Source of the DNA: UBA11164 sp002420085
Lineage (GTDB): Bacteria > Pseudomonadota > Gammaproteobacteria > Xanthomonadales > Xanthomonadaceae
Assembly: GCA_031976395.1 (NCBI GenBank)
Contig: DALYLJ010000096.1
Coordinates: 1-11,749, forward strand
DNA length: 11,749 nucleotides
Direction: 5' to 3'
The position numbers were made by a program, and so were the translations under genes. The notes beneath the pieces were generated by a model. That model saw nothing but the letters and a program-made list of their open reading frames with translations. It was not told the origin of the DNA and did not search any database. Below, piece by piece: positions 6,481 to 11,749 of the stretch. The stretch's first letter is position 1. Every line of letters starts with the position of its first letter.

Positions 6481-7881
6481 ATGGCTCTGATCGACTGGCG
6501 CCCGTTCTCGCTCCAGGCGCGCCAGGTGCTGGCTGCCGGCATGGCCCTGATCGCCTTCCTCGGGCTCACCGGTTACGCGCTCGACCAGGCGTTCACCCAG
6601 ACCGCCGAAGCGGCCCTGCGCGATCGTCTGCGCAGCTATGCCTATGCCTATTTCGGTGGCATGGAATTCACCCGTGGCGGTCGTCTGATCGAGCCGGAAG
6701 TGCCGCCGGATCCGCGCTTCAACACGCCGGGCAGTGGTCTGTATGCCGCTGCCAGTGGCTCCGATCTGCTCTGGGAATCGACATCGGCGCTGGGCCACTC
6801 GCTGCCCTTGACCTCGGAACTGGCACCGGCCGAGGAGTATTTCGAGGGGCCGGTGGTGGTCGAGGACCATGGCGAGGGCAGTGGCGAGGCGTATCACTAT
6901 GCGATCGGTCTGATCTGGGAGATCGGACCGAACGATCCCGAGGTTGCTTTCACCTTTCATGTGTTCGAGGACGCCGCCGCGCTGGAATACCAGGTCAGTG
7001 TCTTCCGCCGCGCGCTGTGGGGTTATCTCGGTGCTGCCGCCCTGTTGCTGATCGGCGTGCAGGTGCTGGTGCTGCGCTGGAGCCTGACTCCGCTGCGCAG
7101 CGTCGCGCGCGAGTTGGATCGGGTCCGGCGTGGCCTGGACGACTGCCTGTCGGACTGCCATCCGCGCGAACTCGAACCGCTGACCCACAGCATCAACACC
7201 CTGCTCGATACCGAGCGTCAGCAGCGCGATCGCTATCGGCATACCCTGGCCGATCTCGCCCACAGTCTGAAGACGCCGCTGGCGGTGTTGCGGGCGCGGA
7301 TCGAATCACCGGGCGATCCGGCGGCACTGCGTGATGAGGTCGCGACCCAGGTCGCACGGATGAGCGACATCGTTTCCTACCAGCTTTCGCGCGCGGTTGC
7401 CGGTGGTCATTCGCCGTTCGCGGCGGCCCAGGCGATCGCGCCGCGCGCCGAGGAAATCGTGATCGGGCTGGAGAAGGTCTATGCCGACAAGGGCATCCTG
7501 TGCGAATTCGAGATCGCCGAAGGCGCGGCCTTCCATGGCGAACTGGGCGATCTCCAGGAGGTGCTGGGCAATCTGCTGGAGAACGCATTCAAGTGGGCAC
7601 GCGCCCGTGTGCTGCTGACCGTCGCCGGCAGCAATGCTCCGGAACCGGGCGCGCGTGGCCTGAGCCTGTCGGTCGAGGACGATGGCCCTGGGATTGCCCC
7701 GGAAAATGTCGAGCGGCTGCTCCAGCGCGGCGTGCGCGGCGACGAGCGGGTCCACGGTCATGGCATCGGCCTGGCGATCGTCCAGGACATCGTGCGTGCC
7801 TACCAGGGCGAGCTGCGGGTGTCGCGCTCGGAGGAAATGGGCGGCGCGCGTTTCGATCTGAGTTTTCCGCCGAGGCGCTGA
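6481..7881 (+). CDS. phoQ: PhoQ-like sensor histidine kinase
   Basis: This 466-residue inner-membrane kinase should phosphorylate the PhoP-like partner upstream. Order: short cytoplasmic N-terminus; TM1 about 16-37; periplasmic sensor about 38-177; TM2 about 178-200; HAMP-like linker about 200-253; dimerisation domain with LADLAHSLKTPLAVLR (H261 phosphorylated); then the catalytic domain with N box NLLENAFKW (N368), G1 DDGPGIA (400-406) and G2 GHGIGLA (426-432). The HSLKTPLAVL motif is that of E. coli PhoQ rather than the common HELRTPL, and the NKVYADKG-like KVYADKG segment also matches PhoQ. The sensor is strongly acidic between 113 and 137 (E113, E118, E119, E122, E128, D129, E132, E136), which could form a divalent-cation-binding face as in PhoQ. 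No good ribosome site precedes ATG 6481; a later ATG at 6541 would remove the N-terminal arm. Confidence 0.92.
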   Translation: MALIDWRPFSLQARQVLAAGMALIAFLGLTGYALDQAFTQTAEAALRDRLRSYAYAYFGGMEFTRGGRLIEPEVPPDPRFNTPGSGLYAAASGSDLLWESTSALGHSLPLTSELAPAEEYFEGPVVVEDHGEGSGEAYHYAIGLIWEIGPNDPEVAFTFHVFEDAAALEYQVSVFRRALWGYLGAAALLLIGVQVLVLRWSLTPLRSVARELDRVRRGLDDCLSDCHPRELEPLTHSINTLLDTERQQRDRYRHTLADLAHSLKTPLAVLRARIESPGDPAALRDEVATQVARMSDIVSYQLSRAVAGGHSPFAAAQAIAPRAEEIVIGLEKVYADKGILCEFEIAEGAAFHGELGDLQEVLGNLLENAFKWARARVLLTVAGSNAPEPGARGLSLSVEDDGPGIAPENVERLLQRGVRGDERVHGHGIGLAIVQDIVRAYQGELRVSRSEEMGGARFDLSFPPRR

Positions 7882-7890
7882 GCCGGACGG

Positions 7891-8670
7891 TCAGTCGAGC
7901 CTGCTGTGCATCGGTGATCGGCCGTACAAACGCTCCAGATGCCTGGCCACCGCCGGCAATGCGGCCGCCAGCAGGTCGGGCGCGGTGAAATGGTATTCGC
8001 TGCACACCGCGAAGAATTCTTCCGGCGAACTGGCGGCATAGGGATCGATCGCGGTGTCGTGCCCAGCATCCACCTGGGCAACCAGGGTGTCGAACGCCGA
8101 CTGGAAATCCGTGACCCAACGCCGATGCCAGTCCGCCGGCAACGGGGGTGTGCCGTCGAAGACGCCATCGAGCAGATCGATTTTGTGGGCGATTTCGTGG
8201 ACGGCGACCAGGAAGCCGGCTTCCGGCTCGGCCAGATCGGCCTCGATGTCGCCCCAGGACAGCACCACCGGGCCGTGTTCCCAGACTTCACCGGCGAGTT
8301 CTTCCTCGCCTTCGGTGACTACCCCGGTCGGTTCGTCGTAGTGGCTGCGGTGAGCGCGAAAGGTGTCGGGGTGGACGATCACCTCCGACCAGCCGTGCAG
8401 GCCGTGATAGCCGTATTCCACCACCGGCAGGCAGCACAGGGCGGCGATGATCCGTCGCTGCTCGCCGTCCAGGTGCAATCCTGCGGTCGGGGTGATGGTC
8501 TTGTCGGCCAAAAAACGCCCGATCAGATGGCGCAGGCGGGTCTGTGCCGAATCCGTGAGGCCGGCGACCCAGGGCAGGTGATCGAGCAGTGCCTGCCAGT
8601 CGGCATCGCCCAGTTCAACGGCGGGCGAACGGTGAGCCAGCCCCAGCAGTCGGCGCCAGAGTCCGGCCAT
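7891..8670 (-). CDS. mtfA: MtfA-type zinc peptidase (M90 family)
   Basis: The predicted product has 259 residues (E. coli MtfA 265). The zinc motif is H158-E159-I-A-H162 (HEIAHKID). The third ligand is E218 in IDPYAASSPEEFF, aligned with E. coli MtfA E212 (IDAYAASDPAECF), and Y211 also lies in that conserved stretch. Other family blocks are CCLPVVEYG, WSEVIVHPDTF and GPVVLSWGDIEAD. In E. coli MtfA is cytosolic, binds the glucose repressor Mlc and so releases ptsG repression, and has aminopeptidase activity; Mlc control should not be assumed here. ATG 8670 was chosen by alignment; no clear ribosome site precedes it, and the frame stays open upstream without family resemblance. It converges on the PhoQ-like gene with only 9 bp between stops and lies 32 bp after a small secreted-protein gene, perhaps co-transcribed with it. 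Confidence 0.94.
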   Translation of the reverse strand: MAGLWRRLLGLAHRSPAVELGDADWQALLDHLPWVAGLTDSAQTRLRHLIGRFLADKTITPTAGLHLDGEQRRIIAALCCLPVVEYGYHGLHGWSEVIVHPDTFRAHRSHYDEPTGVVTEGEEELAGEVWEHGPVVLSWGDIEADLAEPEAGFLVAVHEIAHKIDLLDGVFDGTPPLPADWHRRWVTDFQSAFDTLVAQVDAGHDTAIDPYAASSPEEFFAVCSEYHFTAPDLLAAALPAVARHLERLYGRSPMHSRLD

Positions 8671-8702
8671 CGAACGCAGCCGAAGGGTGGGTACGGTATC
8701 GG

Positions 8703-8978
8703 TCAGCGAAACATTCCCGGCAGGAACCGGTGCCAGCGCGGATGCATGCCCGGCGGCGAGGCCGGGCTGGCCTTGAGCGGGGTGACGCTCGGGCTGCGGG
8801 TGCTGCGGGTAGCACTGTCCGACGGGGATTCGGGGGTGCTGGGATCGGCATCGTCGGTCCGCACCTGGCAGTGCGGCGGGGTTGGCGGTTCGTCGCCCAC
8901 GGCTGCGACCGCTTCGGAGACTGCGCCAGCCGCAAGCACTGCGGCGAGAACCAAACCCGTTGCCTTGAGGGGGGACAT
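8703..8978 (-). CDS. Small exported Pro/Ser/Thr-rich hypothetical protein
   Basis: No family is recognised. From the ATG at 8978 it would have 91 residues: MSPLK, a hydrophobic Ala/Val/Leu stretch to about residue 26 ending SEAVAA (a plausible signal-peptidase I site), then a mature part rich in Pro, Ser and Thr (for example DPSTPESPSDSATRSTRSPS), and an Arg/His/Pro-rich tail. One cysteine lies in the mature part, and there is no lipobox. The low-complexity mature part suggests a disordered periplasmic peptide. A GTG start at 9026 would add 16 polar residues before the signal sequence and looks worse. It lies 32 bp upstream of mtfA on the same strand and may share its promoter. The clear signal peptide supports a real gene, but the composition could also arise from GC-rich non-coding sequence. 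Confidence 0.5.
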   Translation of the reverse strand: MSPLKATGLVLAAVLAAGAVSEAVAAVGDEPPTPPHCQVRTDDADPSTPESPSDSATRSTRSPSVTPLKASPASPPGMHPRWHRFLPGMFR

Positions 8979-9318
8979 GAGCGATTCCAATGAGTCGAGG
9001 AAGGGCCGGGCTTTGCTCCCGGTCACGAGTTGGATGCGCGACTGGGTCGATCGGTTGCACAGTCTAGCCGGTATCGATCTTCACGGCATGTGAAGACCGG
9101 CCCGGCCGGTGGGTTTGCGTTGCAGTGCAGCATGGCAGGCGCCGCGACATGCGGCAGACTCGGCGACCATGCCTACGACCACGTTGAAACCGATCATGAG
9201 CCATCCCGGTCATCGTAACCGCGCGAACCGCGAGTACACGTGTCACGACCGCCCCCAGATGCCGCGTCGGCCGCTGCCGGCAGCACGGCGACCGGCGTGC
9301 GGCGCAGGGGGCTGAGCC
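8979..9318. other. Divergent gap upstream of the FakA-FakB fusion gene (340 bp)
   Basis: No gene is supported here. A + strand frame at 9109-9315 ends right before the fusion gene but has an Arg/Pro/Ala-rich, shadow-like composition. The gap holds a 19-bp palindrome (9078-9096) and a small hairpin (CCGGG 9006-9010 with CCCGG 9018-9022) in the presumed leader of the small exported-protein gene. The ribosome site AGGGGG (9306-9311) serves the fusion gene. I could not place sigma-70 promoters with confidence on either strand. Confidence 0.5.
9078..9096. promoter_or_regulatory. 19-bp palindrome, candidate operator
   Basis: TCTTCAC-GGCAT-GTGAAGA is a perfect dyad with 7-bp arms and a 5-bp centre. 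It lies between divergent genes, about 100 bp from the - strand start and 222 bp from the fusion-gene start. Its shape fits a dimeric repressor site. It does not match operators I know for FadR, FabR or PhoP. Confidence 0.45.
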
Positions 9319-11139
9319 ATGCATGCCAGTATCGTCGCCATCCCCGACATCGGTGCCCCGACCCTGCGCCGGGCCTTGATCGCCGGCGCCCGCCGGGTCA
9401 TCGCCGACCGCGACACGCTGAACCGCATCAACGTGTTTCCGGTTGCCGATGGCGACACCGGCAACAACATGGCCTTCACCCTGCAAGCCGTCCTGGCCGG
9501 CGCCCTGAGTCAGCGTGCCCGTGGCGTCGGCGAATTGTTGCAACGGGTCGGCAGTGAGGCGGTGGATGGCGCTCGGGGTAATTCCGGAGCGATCCTGGCG
9601 CAGTTCTTCCAGGGCGTTTCCGAGGCGGTCGGCGATACGGTCCGGCTCGATGCCGACGGACTGAGCCGAGCCGTCCGGGCCGGTGCCGAGTCGGCCCGGC
9701 AGGCGCTCAGTGAACCGCGCGAGGGCACCATCCTCAGTGTCATTCGAGTCTTTGCCGACGCCTTGGAGCCAGCGCGCGCCGGGAGCGGTCTCGGTGACTG
9801 GTTCGAGCGCGCGCTCGAACACAGCCGGCAGGCCCTGCACGACACCACCGGGCAGTTGGCGGTGTTGCAGCGGGCGGGCGTGGTCGATGCTGGCGCCAGG
9901 GGCTTCGTGGATCTGCTGGAAGGCATCGCCGAGTTCATGCGCCATGGCCGTTCGGTATCGCCGACCGAGCGCGCCGAAGCCGGTGAACTGGCCAGCGCAG
10001 CCCATGCCGATGCGATCGACGCCGAGCACCCCGACCACCGCTGGTGCAGCGAATGCCTGATCGGTGCCGAGCGGCTCGATCGGCAGGCCCTGCGTGCGGC
10101 GGTCGAGGCACTCGGCGCGTCCTGCGTGGTGATCGCCGGCAGCACCACCCGGGCACGGCTGCATGCCCACGTCGCCGATGCCCGCACCCTGTTCGATACC
10201 TGCGCCCGGTTCGGCCGGGTGGAGGCGTGCAAGGCCGACGACATGTTCGCTCAGCAGCGCCACACCGGCCTGCACCAGGAGGTCGCGATCATCACCGACA
10301 GTTCGGCCGACCTGCCGCCTGGCGCTGCCGAACGACTGAACATCGACATCGTGCCGCTGCGGATCAATTTCGGCGAACGCGACTATCTGGATGGAATCAG
10401 CCTGATGCCCAGCGATTTCTTCCGGCGTCTGCGCGGCGACGGCATCTTGCCGCGCACCAGCCAGCCACCGGTCGGCGATTTCCGGCGGCAGTTCGAATTC
10501 CTGCTGGCACACCATCCGCAGGTGCTCTACGTCGGCCTCTCGCGCGCCGTGTCCGGCACCCTGCAGGCGGCCGAATCGGCGGCGGCGCGCCTGGGCAGCG
10601 ACCGGGTTCAGGTGTTCGACACCGCGCGTGCCGCCGGTGGCCAGGGTCTGCTGACGATGCTCGCCGCCGAACTGGCCGCCCAGGGCGAAACCCGTGAGCG
10701 GATCGTCGCCGAACTGGAACGTCTGAAACCGCAGACCCTGGTCTGGGCAGCCGCCCGCGATGTTCGGCATGCCGTGCGCGGCGGCCGGGTGCCGCGCTGG
10801 GTCGGGCCATTGGCCGAGTGGCTGGGATTGACGCCGATCGCCCAGGTCACCGCCCAGGGCACCCTGAAGGTCGGGGGCGCCTTGTTCGGCAAACGGGCCG
10901 TGCCCAGCCGGATGGCCGGCTACGTGGTCAAGCGGGTGCCGCCTGGCCAGCGCTGGCGGCTGATCGTCGGTCACGGCGATTGCCCGGACGACGGCCACGC
11001 CCTGCTGGAGGCCCTGCGTGAGCGGCTGGATTGTACCGAGAGTTGGCTGGTCGAGACCGGACCGGCGGTCGGTGCCCATGCCGGACCGGGCACCCTGGTG
11101 GTGTCCTTGCAGCCGGTGCGCGAAAACGGCGACGGATGA
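9319..11139 (+). CDS. Fused fatty-acid kinase: DhaL/FakA-like plus DegV/FakB-like domains
   Basis: The 606-residue protein combines both halves of the fatty-acid kinase system. Residues ~8-205 form the DhaL/DAK2 ATP domain: NVFPVADGDTGNNM with Mg ligands D44 and D46, GARGNSGAILAQFFQG (84-99) and GVVDAGARGF (187-196). Residues ~238-316 resemble the FakA middle domain (C243 in the place of its CTEF motif, then LHAHV with H282 and H284, and ADDMFAQQ). Residues ~320-600 are a DegV/FakB domain: ITDSSADLP, TSQPP (380-384), LSRAVSGTLQAA (407-418), DTARAAGGQGLL and GHGD (H552). FakB holds a fatty acid while FakA phosphorylates its carboxylate, yielding acyl-phosphate. The FakA C-terminal domain seems replaced by the FakB module. 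ATG 9319 follows AGGGGG by seven bases. plsY, which consumes acyl-phosphate, is next. Function is inferred from domains and context; I do not assign a gene symbol to the fusion. Confidence 0.88.
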   Translation: MHASIVAIPDIGAPTLRRALIAGARRVIADRDTLNRINVFPVADGDTGNNMAFTLQAVLAGALSQRARGVGELLQRVGSEAVDGARGNSGAILAQFFQGVSEAVGDTVRLDADGLSRAVRAGAESARQALSEPREGTILSVIRVFADALEPARAGSGLGDWFERALEHSRQALHDTTGQLAVLQRAGVVDAGARGFVDLLEGIAEFMRHGRSVSPTERAEAGELASAAHADAIDAEHPDHRWCSECLIGAERLDRQALRAAVEALGASCVVIAGSTTRARLHAHVADARTLFDTCARFGRVEACKADDMFAQQRHTGLHQEVAIITDSSADLPPGAAERLNIDIVPLRINFGERDYLDGISLMPSDFFRRLRGDGILPRTSQPPVGDFRRQFEFLLAHHPQVLYVGLSRAVSGTLQAAESAAARLGSDRVQVFDTARAAGGQGLLTMLAAELAAQGETRERIVAELERLKPQTLVWAAARDVRHAVRGGRVPRWVGPLAEWLGLTPIAQVTAQGTLKVGGALFGKRAVPSRMAGYVVKRVPPGQRWRLIVGHGDCPDDGHALLEALRERLDCTESWLVETGPAVGAHAGPGTLVVSLQPVRENGDG

Positions 11140-11161
11140 ATTCGGCGTAATGCCGGGGGTC

Positions 11162-11190
11162 GTGCCAGAACTGCCATTCGTCGGCATAAT
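11162..11190 (+). promoter_or_regulatory. Possible sigma-70 promoter giving leaderless plsY mRNA
   Basis: GTGCCA (11162-11167; four of six matches to TTGACA) and CATAAT (11185-11190; five of six to TATAAT) are separated by exactly 17 bp. The predicted start of transcription falls at or next to the A of the plsY ATG at 11197. No Shine-Dalgarno sequence precedes that ATG, consistent with a leaderless message. Co-transcription with the upstream gene (57-bp gap) remains possible. Confidence 0.42.
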
Positions 11191-11196
11191 CGCGGC

Positions 11197-11749
11197 ATGC
11201 TGATGACCATCGCACTGATCTGTCTCGCCTACCTGCTGGGTTCGATCTCCGGCAGCCTGCTGGTCGGCCGGCTGCGCCGGGTCGATATCCGCGAACATGG
11301 CAGCGGCAATGCCGGTGGCACCAATGCCCTGCGCATTCTCGGCCTGAAACTGGCGCTGGCGGTGGTGGCGATCGATGTCGGCAAGGGCGCACTGGCAGTC
11401 TGGCTGGCCCAGCATCTGACACCCAGTGAGGCGCCGCTGGCGCCGACCGAGACGGCCTTCCTGGCCGGGCTGCTGGCCATCGTCGGCCACTGCTGGCCGC
11501 TCTGGCATGGCTTTCGCGGCGGCAAGGGCGGTGCCACCCTGGTTGGCGCGCTGATCCTGCTCTGGCCGCTGGCCCTGCTGCCGGTACTGGCAGTCTGGCT
11601 GCTGGTGCTCGGTCTGTCCGGCTACGTCAGCGCAGCAACCATCCTGGCCGCCTGGGCCGTGCCGGCGTTCGCCGGCTTCAACGGCGATCAGGAATCCTTC
11701 GAGAAGGGCATGAAGCGCAACCTCAGCGAGGCCGAGCGCGCCGAGATGG
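11197..11749 (+). CDS. plsY: Glycerol-3-phosphate acyltransferase PlsY, 5' part
   Basis: PlsY is an inner-membrane enzyme that moves the acyl group from acyl-phosphate to glycerol-3-phosphate, giving lysophosphatidate, the first step of phospholipid synthesis. 184 codons are visible and the frame runs off the window. Features: TM1 IALICLAYLLGSISGSLLVG; the active-site loop SGNAGGTNALR (36-46), a variant of SGNPGATN; AIDVGKGALAVW; WPLWHGFRGGKGGATLVG (100-117), the second conserved motif; and the hydrophobic LSGYVSAATILAAW. The start may be ATG 11197 or ATG 11203; neither has a ribosome site. From about residue 160 the chain becomes charged (FNGDQESFEKGMKRNLSEAERAEM), whereas PlsY normally continues with another membrane helix. 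The first 158 residues are clearly PlsY; the rest is doubtful. It follows the FakA-FakB fusion by 57 bp. Confidence 0.9.
   Translation, partial: MLMTIALICLAYLLGSISGSLLVGRLRRVDIREHGSGNAGGTNALRILGLKLALAVVAIDVGKGALAVWLAQHLTPSEAPLAPTETAFLAGLLAIVGHCWPLWHGFRGGKGGATLVGALILLWPLALLPVLAVWLLVLGLSGYVSAATILAAWAVPAFAGFNGDQESFEKGMKRNLSEAERAEM

Noticed and set aside
5503..7263. 586-codon open frame on the - strand opposite the PepSY, phoP and phoQ genes
   Set aside because: No family motif and typical antisense composition; the + strand genes have all their catalytic residues and a good phoP ribosome site.
9109..9315. 68-codon + strand frame ending just before the fatty-acid kinase gene
   Set aside because: Composition is Arg/Pro/Ala/His-rich with no motif, there is no ribosome site, and it overlaps the palindrome-bearing regulatory gap. 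Its position is suggestive of a leader peptide, but nothing else supports it.
9064..11508. Very long open frame (814 codons) on the - strand, opposite the fatty-acid kinase and plsY
   Set aside because: Its residues are dominated by Gln, Arg, Gly and His with no motifs. It mirrors the codon bias of the two well-supported + strand genes, a normal shadow in GC-rich DNA.
1..11749. Mobile element, phage, CRISPR or defence system
   Set aside because: No transposase, integrase, direct-repeat array, toxin-antitoxin pair or restriction gene was recognised; the content is core metabolism, transport, signalling and lipid genes.

Overview
This is a GC-rich stretch of bacterial chromosome with tightly packed genes and strong G/C preference at third codon positions. 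The gene content points to a gammaproteobacterium of the Xanthomonadales (Lysobacterales) type: a PhoP/PhoQ-type two-component system preceded by a small secreted PepSY-like protein, an MtfA-type peptidase, a glnA-glnK-amtB nitrogen block under apparent NtrC/sigma-54 control, and a PlsY carrying the SGNAGGTN variant of its motif. I infer the lineage from protein resemblance alone; no rRNA or tRNA gene is present. No insertion sequence, integrase, CRISPR array or phage gene was seen.

Layout. Position 1-447 (+) is the 3' end of an AlkD-like DNA alkylation repair protein. It converges on uppP (568-1353, -), which recycles the undecaprenyl carrier for cell-wall synthesis. The 389-bp divergent gap between uppP and glnA holds two NtrC-type sites 30 bp apart and a -24/-12 promoter. 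glnA (1743-3152), glnK (3376-3714) and amtB (3701-5047) follow. Together they import ammonium, fix it as glutamine and sense nitrogen status; glnK and amtB overlap by 14 nt. A strong hairpin closes the block. After about 300 bp without a clear gene come a small secreted PepSY-like protein (5417-5716), a PhoP-like regulator (5773-6453) and a PhoQ-like kinase (6481-7881), probably one transcript. Converging on them from the other strand are mtfA (7891-8670) and a small exported proline/serine-rich protein (8703-8978).

A 340-bp divergent gap containing a 19-bp palindrome leads to a 606-residue protein (9319-11139). It joins a FakA-like kinase (DhaL plus middle domain) to a DegV/FakB-type fatty-acid-binding domain in one chain. 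Next is plsY (11197 to the window end, partial), whose product uses acyl-phosphate, the predicted product of that kinase. This pair looks like a compact route from free fatty acid to lysophosphatidate and is the most interesting part of the window. The last ~25 codons of the visible plsY frame do not look like PlsY and may mark an assembly junction or a divergent end.
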